This document shows, one piece after another, positions 6,840-12,903 of a stretch of DNA of 21,131 bases; positions within the stretch are counted from its first letter, which is position 1, and the number at the start of each line of letters is the position of its first letter. Origin of the DNA: JACQID01 sp035289125 (lineage in GTDB: Archaea; Aenigmatarchaeota; Aenigmatarchaeia; GW2011-AR5); NCBI GenBank assembly GCA_035289125.1, contig DATDXW010000041.1, positions 1 to 21,131 on the forward strand. Reading direction: 5' to 3'. Under the pieces are notes generated by a model. That model had not been told where the DNA came from. It did not search any database and saw only the letters and a list, made by a program, of their open reading frames with translations. Position numbers and translations under genes: made by a program.

Positions 6840-7748
6840 TTACATCGCCTTCCTGTAAAGTTCAACCGTCCTCTTTAGCCCTTCCTCTAAAGAAACTTTG
6901 GGTGACCATCCCAACAGCTTTTTTGCCTTGGAATTGTCTCCTACGAACTTCTGCACGTCAAAGCTCTTCGCCGGCCCAATGGTTATCTGTGATGAAGAGT
7001 GTGCGGCTTTCACTATCATATTCGCGAGTTCCGCGACGCTTGTGCCCCTGCCCGTAACGAAATGCACGTCTTCCCCACCCATCGCATCGCGCTTTTCGTA
7101 CGCCCTGATGATACCGTCCAGCGTATCGTCCAGATGCGTAAAGTCAAGGATTTGCGTACCGCCGTTAAGTTTTAGCGTCTCATTCTTTAGCGCCTTTCTA
7201 ATAAATATAGGTATAACTCGCTCCTTTAGGTCGCGGGTTGAACCATAGACGTTAGAAAACCGGAAAATAGCCGCCTTGAGACCAAAATATTTTCTATACG
7301 CTAGGAGAAGCTTCTCCCCCGACAACTTGGTTATGCCATAAATGGAAACAGGCTCTTTTTTCGCCGTCTCGGCCACAGGATTCTTCATCGGCTCGCCGTA
7401 TACTTCGCGGCTGGAGCCAATGAAAACGAACGCACCCGCCTTGCGCGCAGCCTCCAGCACGTTCGCCGTCCCGACGCTATTGGTCTCCACGCATTCCACT
7501 GGTCGCTCTTGCCCCCACGCAACGCGGGAAACAGCCGCGAAGTGAAAAACGACGTCGCTTCCCGTTATTGCCTTCTCCGTCGCTTTTGCGTCGCGCACAT
7601 CTGCCTTGATTTTTTCGCACTTTATGCCCTTCGTGTTTGAGTTAAAGACTATATCCAGCAATGCAACATCATCGCCCCGCGCTATAAGCCTCTCTGCAAG
7701 ATGTGAGCCTATCAGCCCGTTGCCGCCCGTGATAAGAACGCACGCCAT
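6840..7748 (-). CDS. Extended SDR: NDP-sugar 4-epimerase/dehydratase family
   Basis: A 302-aa extended SDR with TGGNGLIGSH at residues 7-16, the active-site loop GSSREVYGEP at 111-120, and the Tyr-Lys pair YGITK at 137-141. SSREVYG is a form common in archaeal proteins annotated as UDP-glucose 4-epimerases. The C-terminal domain has the usual VGDNSKAKKLLGWSPK segment. It is monocistronic on the minus strand, convergent with the aminotransferase and divergent from the deacetylase-like gene, with which it appears to share a palindromic TATA box at 7770-7779. Start ATG 7746-7748 is about 26 nt from the centre of that box. Substrate unknown. Confidence 0.8.
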   Translation of the reverse strand: MACVLITGGNGLIGSHLAERLIARGDDVALLDIVFNSNTKGIKCEKIKADVRDAKATEKAITGSDVVFHFAAVSRVAWGQERPVECVETNSVGTANVLEAARKAGAFVFIGSSREVYGEPMKNPVAETAKKEPVSIYGITKLSGEKLLLAYRKYFGLKAAIFRFSNVYGSTRDLKERVIPIFIRKALKNETLKLNGGTQILDFTHLDDTLDGIIRAYEKRDAMGGEDVHFVTGRGTSVAELANMIVKAAHSSSQITIGPAKSFDVQKFVGDNSKAKKLLGWSPKVSLEEGLKRTVELYRKAM

Positions 7749-7769
7749 ATCGTAACATCCAAGAAAAAC

Positions 7770-7779
7770 GCTTTAAAGC
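7770..7779. promoter_or_regulatory. Palindromic TATA box (GCTTTAAAGC) between divergent genes
   Basis: This perfect 10-bp palindrome sits in the 50-bp gap between two divergent genes. Its centre is ~26.5 nt from the ATG of the minus-strand SDR and ~24.5 nt from the ATG of the plus-strand deacetylase-like gene. Both are the normal distance for leaderless archaeal starts. I see no other TATA-like element in the gap. An A-rich BRE-like stretch (AAGAAAAAC) lies on the plus-strand side only. Confidence 0.5.
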
Positions 7780-7798
7780 CTGCCACGAAAGGTTTCTA

Positions 7799-8653
7799 AT
7801 GAAGATCATCATAATCCGCGACGACGACGCCCACGCCTTCACGAACATGGCGCTGCTTGACAAGATATACGGCACGCTTTTTTTCCGCCGCGGCCTCAAG
7901 CTGTCCGTGTCCGTCATACCTATGCTTGACACGTCCGCACGTATAGGCAATAAGAACAATTCCTTTTACCGCCGCGGCTACGAGTACGAACCGTTCATTC
8001 CGAAGAATAAAATCAATAGTGGCTTTCAGGACTTCCGCAAAAATCGCGCACTCGCTTCTTGGCTGAAGAAAAAGAATGTTGAGCCATGCCTGCACGGTTA
8101 CTCCCATGCTATAGGCGACTTTTCGTCCTCAAACTATCCGGTGATGGAAGAGATGCTCACCGAAGGCAGAAAAATCGTGGAAGACGCTACTAAAAGAAAG
8201 GTGCGCGTGTTTGTCCCGCCGCACGAGCGCCTGTCCAAGAGCGGATGGCGGGCCGTCACGAACAGCGGCTTCCGTATATTTCGCAACGTCATCCGCCCGC
8301 TGAAAGACATAGTCGTTTCCGTCCCGTTAGGAGAATACGGGCTTTCCCACGTTCGTAAAAATTTCCTTTACGGCTACGACGGACTCGTTCAATACAGAAA
8401 CAACAAAGAACTGGGCGCGATGAATCCCTATCTCTTTTCGTGTTTTTGGGACTTGAAGCAAAATTTCGAGGACGCCTGCAAAAAATTCGATTCGTCCCGC
8501 GTCTTCATAATGGCAAACCATCACTGGGAATTTTCTATCAACCAAAAAATGCACAATTACTGGAACGATTTCGTGGATTACATGGCTCAGCATGATTTTA
8601 CAAGCATGACCGCGTCTGAAGCTTTTGCAAAATTGAAGCCGGTGAACGCATGA
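7799..8653 (+). CDS. Polysaccharide deacetylase-like protein (NodB/DUF2334-type fold)
   Basis: A 284-aa protein with the motifs of carbohydrate esterase 4-like deacetylases. These are an aspartate motif at the very N-terminus (IIIRDDDAH, residues 4-12), the metal motif HGYSH at 99-103, and VPPHERLS at ~140, where the family has its substrate-groove motif. A late MANHHWEFS supplies a further histidine cluster. The N-terminal RDDD arrangement is more like the DUF2334 group than classical NodB. No signal peptide or membrane helix is visible, so it would act in the cytoplasm, perhaps removing N-acetyl groups from a sugar nucleotide or lipid-linked sugar. The stop overlaps the start of the GT4 gene by ATGA. 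The leaderless start is supported by the TATA box at 7770-7779. Confidence 0.72.
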   Translation: MKIIIIRDDDAHAFTNMALLDKIYGTLFFRRGLKLSVSVIPMLDTSARIGNKNNSFYRRGYEYEPFIPKNKINSGFQDFRKNRALASWLKKKNVEPCLHGYSHAIGDFSSSNYPVMEEMLTEGRKIVEDATKRKVRVFVPPHERLSKSGWRAVTNSGFRIFRNVIRPLKDIVVSVPLGEYGLSHVRKNFLYGYDGLVQYRNNKELGAMNPYLFSCFWDLKQNFEDACKKFDSSRVFIMANHHWEFSINQKMHNYWNDFVDYMAQHDFTSMTASEAFAKLKPVNA

Positions 8654-9702
8654 GAATCGCGATGGTTCATTTCCTTGCCGGCGTCCGCGAGGGCGGGACG
8701 GAAAACATAGCAAAAAATCTCGCGCGCGAACTCGTGCGCTCCGGTCATAAAGTGGACATCTATACGAACAAAGGCAACGTCTCGTTTCCAGAAGGCGTGA
8801 CCGTGCGAAGAATGCCTTACGTCTGGATGCCGTTGCGCCATCTCCGTTATCTTTCAATGATATTCTTCTTCTCGCTTTTTGCGGCATTGTCCATACTGTT
8901 CCGACGATACGACGTCGTCCACGGCTTCTTTTATGCCGATGCTTACCTGCCTTTTCTCGCTGCCAAGCTCACGCGCAAAAAAATAGTTTATACGTTCGGC
9001 GGCGTGCTTGACAAAGAAGCAGCTACGGGCAAGCTCGCCGACAAGTGCGTTGCACTCGTTTCCGCCAGTAAGGACGTCTACGAAAACATGGGCGTGCGCG
9101 GAATAGAGATAATACCGAACGGCGTGGACACTACGAGTTTCGTGAGAAGCGAGGAGAAGAGAAAAGGGCTTCGTGAAAGCCTCGCTCTCGCCGACCGCCT
9201 TACGATGCTCACCATCGCGCGGCCGGATGAGATAAAGGGCCCGGACTTGCTCGCGTCAATAATAGAAAAGTGCCCTGACGTGAACTTCCTCCTTGTCGGA
9301 ATAAGCGAAGCCGAGCCGCTAAAGAGCATGAACGCAAAGAACGCGATAAAGCTCGGGAAGATGAGTAACGAAGACGCCCGTGCGTATTACTCTGCCGCTG
9401 ACTGCTTTCTCTTGACGTCGCGCTCGGAAGGAATGCCCACGGTGCTCGTGGAAGCGCTAAGCTCCGGTTTGCCCGTCGTCGCCACGAAAGTCGGCGGCGT
9501 GCCGGACGTCGTGGATTACAAGGTTGGCTTCCTTATAGAACAGAACGCATCCGCAGCGGCAGTATTGATAAACAGGCTGGCAAAGGAAAAAGAGACTCTG
9601 CCTAATATGAGCAAAGCGTGCCGCGCCAAGGCTGTGGCGAACTACGATTGGCGCATTCTCGCGAAGAAGTATGAAGATGTTTACACAAGCTTAACCTCTT
9701 AA
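8650..9702 (+). CDS. Glycosyltransferase family 4 (GT-B fold)
   Basis: A 350-aa GT4 enzyme. The N-terminal domain has the acceptor-side glycine motif FLAGVREGGTENIAKNLA (8-25). The C-terminal domain has NGVDTTSF, then ARPDEIKGPDLL, and the donor-binding retaining-GT motif SRSEGMPTVLVEALSSG with GLPVVATKVGGVPDVV, in which the two Glu residues of the EX7E signature are present. It transfers a nucleotide-activated sugar, probably on the cytoplasmic face to a lipid-linked glycan. A hydrophobic patch around residues 64-82 may help membrane association. Overlapping ATGA coupling with the upstream deacetylase-like gene suggests that the two act on the same glycan step. Confidence 0.85.
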   Translation: MRIAMVHFLAGVREGGTENIAKNLARELVRSGHKVDIYTNKGNVSFPEGVTVRRMPYVWMPLRHLRYLSMIFFFSLFAALSILFRRYDVVHGFFYADAYLPFLAAKLTRKKIVYTFGGVLDKEAATGKLADKCVALVSASKDVYENMGVRGIEIIPNGVDTTSFVRSEEKRKGLRESLALADRLTMLTIARPDEIKGPDLLASIIEKCPDVNFLLVGISEAEPLKSMNAKNAIKLGKMSNEDARAYYSAADCFLLTSRSEGMPTVLVEALSSGLPVVATKVGGVPDVVDYKVGFLIEQNASAAAVLINRLAKEKETLPNMSKACRAKAVANYDWRILAKKYEDVYTSLTS

Positions 9703-9706
9703 ATAG
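9698..9706 (+). promoter_or_regulatory. TATA box CTTAAATAG overlapping the GT4 stop codon
   Basis: The box overlaps the TAA of the GT4 gene (9700-9702) and is centred 22-25 nt upstream of ATG 9724/9727. This supports a leaderless start for the following, apparently frameshifted, gene. Confidence 0.5.
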
Positions 9707-9723
9707 CTTTCGGAGAAGCATGG

Positions 9724-10334
9724 ATGATGCCAAAAGCGAGAGTTATCCACTCGTCTTATGACCATGCTACGCCCGACGACGTATCAGACTTCGGCATGCT
9801 TACCAGTCATGCTAAAGGCGGCGTAAGAATCGGGGGCAATCACGGAATACTCAACTGTCGGGCGCGAGAATCTATGGTTCTGGTTTGACTTCAGACGTGG
9901 GGTCTTCCGCGTATACTCTTTTCCTTTGTGGCGCGCGTGTGCTGGCGGGTGTGGATTTGACCAATTTCCGTCTTAATGGACGGCTTAATGCGCAAGGAAT
10001 CAATACGGAAGAAATGATATTAGAACTTGTCGCAGGAGATATAGACTTGTCGGCCGCAAAAATCAACGAGCTATTGTTATATCTATCGGATAACCCGCAA
10101 AATCCTTCGCTGAAACTCACGGATTCGTATATTGGGAATATCGTGCTTCCCGAAAATCACCCATACGTACCGGTGGTAGACGCGAGAGGCGCGACTATCA
10201 TAGATGTAGACGGCTGGGTTGCCGTAGGGGAACTGCGTACAGACGAGCGAACCCATTTAGATAAAGATGTTATAACTCATTTTAATTACGCCAGATTAAC
10301 CACAGAAACCCCGCCTCGTATCTATGTCCGGTAA
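9724..10334 (+). pseudogene. Hypothetical beta-rich protein gene interrupted by a frameshift
   Basis: I do not recognise this family. From ATG 9724 a 54-codon frame runs to TGA 9886-9888. A second frame, open from 9816, runs on to TAA 10332-10334 and has no good start codon (TTG 9885 at best). Joined by a one-base shift somewhere in 9816-9888, they give one ~200-residue protein that passes from MLTSHAKGGVRIGGNHG into YGSGLTSDVGSSAYTLF. The glycine-rich alternation and the segment GVDLTNFRLNGRLNAQG suggest a beta-helix or pentapeptide-like fold. The TATA box placement supports the upstream ATG. A G5 run at 9832-9836 is one possible site of slippage or sequencing error. Without the shift, the 9885-10334 frame would be a 149-aa orphan. 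Confidence 0.55.
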
Positions 10335-10380
10335 GTGAGAAATGAAACTGTGAAATACAGAAAACGCAAATCGCGATTAA

Positions 10381-10473
10381 TCATCTTATGATTATGTCCC
10401 AATATTTCGGCAGTTCCCGTCTTCTCGCTTCTTGCACGTCCCGTCTCACCATTTCGGCGAGCGCCGCGATATG
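10381..10473 (-). other. Possible coding remnant on the minus strand between the orphan gene and fic
   Basis: Thirty codons reading into EMVRRDVQEARRRELPKYWD and ending in a TGA (10381-10383) look protein-like (charged helix then aromatic end). There is no proper start other than an internal ATG (10450-10452), and the frame begins directly after a stop. It lies downstream of fic on the same strand. The rest of 10335-10534 shows no gene. I treat it as a possible remnant of a small protein only. Confidence 0.2.
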
Positions 10474-10534
10474 TCATGATTATTATGTAACTTTAAACTA
10501 CAAAAAGATTTCGCCACGTAATCCCATTATCGGT

Positions 10535-10590
10535 AAGCTCCGTGTGGGTGACTACGTTTACGAGTTTTGTAGTCACACGCACGGAGTCTT
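10535..10590. terminator. Long imperfect hairpin abutting the fic stop codon
   Basis: Arms CTCCGTGTGGGTGACTA (10538-10554) and TAGTCACACGCACGGAG (10570-10586) pair at 15 of 17 positions, and AAG/CTT extend the base. The loop is 15 nt. The 3' arm ends on the fic stop codon (10589-10591). On the minus strand a T5 run (complement of 10502-10506) follows about 30 nt later. It could define the fic mRNA 3' end or be a mobile palindromic repeat. The loop side carries TTTTGTAGT, one of five related motifs in this island. Confidence 0.5.
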
Positions 10591-11449
10591 AATTTGCCCT
10601 TTTCTTGTGGACTGCCAGATAGTACCGCAAAAAATATTTCACGAAGCCCTCCTCGCCTTTTTCCAGCGCCCTGTAGTATGCACGGCGTTTCTTGTATTCT
10701 ATAATAATCATCGGATAACCGCTGTGCCACAGGATATGGTTTATGATGAGGCGGCCTACTCTCCCGTTGCCGTCGCCAAAGGGGTGTGTTTTTTCGAACT
10801 TGTAATGGGCGCGGGCTGCAAATTCAACGGAATTGGTGCCATTCTTTCCTAGAAATGAAATGAACTCATTCATCATTTCCTTGATGTTTTGCCAATCCGG
10901 GGCAACGTAAGACCCTACCCGCACAAGATAGTTTCTGAACCTGCCCGCTATATCCGGTTGTGTTTCCCCGAATATTTCGCTGTGCCACCGCAGTATAACC
11001 GGAATATCTATTATGTCCTTCCCGTCAAGCATGGCAAGAAATACCTTGGCGTGTGTTTCCGTCTCTCTCACGTCTTTGAGAGGTTTTCTCGGAGAAATCT
11101 TGCCGTGTATTATTTCTCTAGCTTCTTCCAGAGTTATCGTCGAACCTTCTATTGCATTCGTATTGTAGGTAAACGCTATCGCAATCTCTTCCTTTACTTT
11201 TTGCCGCACGCTTTCTGGCATTCTCTTCCATTCCCGCTGGAAATTCTGCCTGATTTTCTCCAGCCTGCCAAAAATCTCTTTTTTCTGCTCCTTTTCCAGC
11301 TCTTCCTTTATCTTATCAACGTCTTTCGGCATTTCTGTTCCCAAATAAACCTCTCTGGACATTACTCTGCCATCTTTTCTGAAAGAATGCTTCAGGTAAA
11401 AGTATTTCTTCGTACCCCTCGTGCGCGTTATGACTTTCACGTTGTACAC
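10589..11449 (-). CDS. fic: Fic-domain protein AMPylator (class II type, N-terminal inhibitory motif)
   Basis: A 286-aa Fic protein predicted to transfer AMP from ATP to a target protein. The catalytic motif HPFGDGNGRVGR (222-233) matches HPFx[D/E]GNGRxxR exactly, with the catalytic His at 222. An inhibitory-helix motif TNAIEG (97-102) matches [S/T]xxxE[G/N] and lies before the Fic core, as in self-inhibited class II Fic proteins. The first 40 residues form a separate small beta-rich domain (KKYFYLKHSFRKDG). The start is uncertain. GTG 11449 lies only ~16 nt from the TATA centre, while GTG 11440 is at the usual ~25 nt and would be leaderless. It is unrelated to the flanking sugar genes and flanked by repeats, consistent with an acquired element. 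Confidence 0.88.
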   Translation of the reverse strand: MYNVKVITRTRGTKKYFYLKHSFRKDGRVMSREVYLGTEMPKDVDKIKEELEKEQKKEIFGRLEKIRQNFQREWKRMPESVRQKVKEEIAIAFTYNTNAIEGSTITLEEAREIIHGKISPRKPLKDVRETETHAKVFLAMLDGKDIIDIPVILRWHSEIFGETQPDIAGRFRNYLVRVGSYVAPDWQNIKEMMNEFISFLGKNGTNSVEFAARAHYKFEKTHPFGDGNGRVGRLIINHILWHSGYPMIIIEYKKRRAYYRALEKGEEGFVKYFLRYYLAVHKKRAN

Positions 11450-11450
11450 T

Positions 11451-11500
11451 TACCACTACAAATATTTAAATATCACTTTTTCTCTATTTTTGTAGTGGTA
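11451..11500. promoter_or_regulatory. Perfect 12-bp inverted repeat spanning divergent promoters (putative operator)
   Basis: TACCACTACAAA (11451-11462) and its exact reverse complement TTTGTAGTGGTA (11489-11500) are separated by 26 bp. The left arm lies between the fic TATA box and the fic start. The right arm abuts a second TATA box facing the other way. Such placement is expected of a repressor site controlling both transcripts. The regulator is not identified. Confidence 0.6.
11461..11473 (-). promoter_or_regulatory. TATA box of the fic gene
   Basis: On the minus strand the sequence is GATATTTAAATATTT, a strong archaeal TATA element. It lies ~25 nt from GTG 11440 and ~16 nt from GTG 11449, and sits between the arms of the 12-bp inverted repeat. 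Confidence 0.6.
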
Positions 11501-11505
11501 TATAA
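11498..11505 (+). promoter_or_regulatory. TATA box TATATAAC for a divergent transcript
   Basis: The centre is ~25 nt upstream of position 11527, which is exactly the first base of the outer stem of the structured element at 11527-11641. The box overlaps the last bases of the right operator arm. Confidence 0.45.
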
Positions 11506-11526
11506 CTTACGCCCTATGCAGCAAAC

Positions 11527-11682
11527 TACCCGCCACGATGCTGTATGGTGCACAGCGGTGCGTCAATTTGAATAGTGTATGACGCGAAGGAACTGGACAG
11601 CGAAGCTGTCATACAGCTTTGTGTGTCATTAGTGGCGGGTATTGTGAAAGGGAAAGGACTTCTTGCGCAAGGCTTAATTTTT
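11527..11682 (+). ncRNA. Putative structured RNA divergent from fic
   Basis: No coding frame makes sense here, but the sequence folds well. A 10-bp perfect outer stem pairs 11527-11536 with 11632-11641 (TACCCGCCAC/GTGGCGGGTA). An 8-bp inner stem pairs 11540-11547 with 11610-11617 (GCTGTATG/CATACAGC). Inside it are three small hairpins: GCAC/GTGC (11550-11561), GCGTCA/TGACGC (11560-11585, sharing two bases with the first) and GACAGC-GAA-GCTGTC (11596-11610). A TATA box sits at the right distance for a start at 11527, and a T5 tract (11678-11682) could end the transcript. It matches no RNA family I know and is not a tRNA. The alternative is a short palindromic mobile element. The rest of 11642-11755 shows nothing further except one ACTACAAA copy near 11707. 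Confidence 0.45.
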
Positions 11683-11755
11683 GGCGGTGCGGGTTGATAA
11701 CAGATGACTACAAAGTGTTTGAAATTGTGCTGAAAACTGCGCAGTACCCGGAAAA

Positions 11756-12712
11756 TCACCGCGTAAAATACCCGCCGCGGTTCTCGCGGTACCAGTCGTA
11801 CGTTTTCTGGAGACCGTCGTCTATGCTCACCATAGGCGCCCAGCCTAATAGCTTTTTCGCTTTCTCCGAAGAGCCAATGCTGCGCATCAGTTCTCCGGGT
11901 CTCCCGGGCCCGAACTCTATCGCTTCGCTCGCGGGCTTTCCCGCGATGCGCGCTATCTTCTCGGCAATGCTCTTTATTGAAACATCCTCGCCACTGGCAA
12001 GGTTTATTATCTCGCCGCTTTTGACGCTCTTCTCCAGCGCCGCGACTATGCCTTTCACCGTGTCTTTGACGTAGACGTAATCGCGCGTCTGCTCGCCGGT
12101 GCCGTTTATCTTCATTTTTTTGCCGTCCAGTGCGCTGTTAATGAATCGCGCAATAACGGCGCCCCGTGCACCGGAGTTCTGCCGCGGCCCGTACTGGTTG
12201 AACCCGCGCAGCATCACGACGTTCAGCTTGTCGCCGTACGTCGTAGCGTACGACTGTAAGTAGCGCTCGGCGGCGAACTTGCTTGCCGCATAAGGCGAAA
12301 GTGGGTTCGTTGTGTGGTTTTCGTCCGCTTTGCCCATGGGCACGTTCCCGTAAACTTCGCACGTGCCCATGAAAACGAGCTTTTTTATGTTTTTTTGCCG
12401 CGCCGCCTCAATCATGTTAAAAGTTCCGAGCACGTTCACGTTCCAGAACGGCTCAGGCGTGTCTATGGACTCGTCCACGTTTATTAGCGCCGCTAAGTGT
12501 AGTATCGCTTCCGTGTCCTTGCTTATCGCGCCCAGCACGGCTTTCCTGTCCTGGATGTCAACGCGCCGGAACTTTACGCGGTTGGCGTGCTGCTTTATGT
12601 TCTGCAAATCGCATTTCAGCCCGATTATCTCCATGTCGTAGCCCTTCTCTGCGAGCATGTCAACTAAGTGTGACCCAATAAACCCGCATCCGCCTGTTAT
12701 CATCACTGTCAT
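11756..12712 (-). CDS. Extended SDR: NDP-sugar 4,6-dehydratase/epimerase family
   Basis: A 318-aa extended SDR with ITGGCGFIGSH near residues 5-15 and the Tyr-Lys pair YAASK at 141-145. The active-site loop reads MGTCEVYG (115-122), so the Glu used for dehydration in GDP-mannose and dTDP-glucose 4,6-dehydratases is present, but the Asp of the RmlB TDEVYG motif is Cys. FNQYGPRQNSGARGAVI and the DYVYVKD segment are typical of dehydratases and epimerases of surface-polysaccharide clusters. It is a second candidate for supplying the 4-keto-6-deoxy sugar needed by the FdtA/FdtB pair. The stop is at 11756-11758. The TATA-like TTTAATATATT at ~12738-12750 gives a very short leader to ATG 12712. MITGG at 12703 is an alternative start. 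Confidence 0.8.
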   Translation of the reverse strand: MTVMITGGCGFIGSHLVDMLAEKGYDMEIIGLKCDLQNIKQHANRVKFRRVDIQDRKAVLGAISKDTEAILHLAALINVDESIDTPEPFWNVNVLGTFNMIEAARQKNIKKLVFMGTCEVYGNVPMGKADENHTTNPLSPYAASKFAAERYLQSYATTYGDKLNVVMLRGFNQYGPRQNSGARGAVIARFINSALDGKKMKINGTGEQTRDYVYVKDTVKGIVAALEKSVKSGEIINLASGEDVSIKSIAEKIARIAGKPASEAIEFGPGRPGELMRSIGSSEKAKKLLGWAPMVSIDDGLQKTYDWYRENRGGYFTR

Positions 12713-12737
12713 CGCAAAACCTTAGTCTAATTCCGTG

Positions 12738-12750
12738 GAATATATTAAAA
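12738..12750 (-). promoter_or_regulatory. Candidate TATA box for the SDR at 11756-12712
   Basis: The minus-strand sequence TTTTAATATATTC is centred ~32 nt before ATG 12712, leaving a leader of only a few bases. It is a reasonable but not perfect match to the archaeal consensus. Confidence 0.4.
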
Positions 12751-12812
12751 TCTATGTTCACAGTGCTCGCCATTGAATTGGTAGAATTGGAGTATGAACG
12801 TTCTTTCTTGCC

Positions 12813-12820
12813 TCTTAAAT
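12813..12820 (+). promoter_or_regulatory. Candidate TATA box upstream of the GT9 pair
   Basis: TCTTAAAT lies 91 nt before ATG 12904, predicting a start near 12842 and a leader of about 60 nt. The leader contains two mini-ORFs (ATG 12850-TAA 12879, and ATG 12884-TGA 12907, which overlaps the GT9 start). Confidence 0.35.
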
Positions 12821-12903
12821 CATTTTCTGCAAGATACTGATGATGTATTATGGGATACGATTTGCGACCAAGTAAGTAATAATATGGGATGCGGGGCATT
12901 ATT

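Noticed and set aside
10388..11575. Long plus-strand frames opposite fic
   Set aside because: They are antisense to a well-supported Fic gene, and the apparent proteins show no family motifs.
11549..11590. tRNA-like stretch with a TTTGAAT loop
   Set aside because: It has no 7-bp acceptor stem with a normal D-arm and anticodon arm and no GGTTC T-loop; the fold belongs to the larger structured element.
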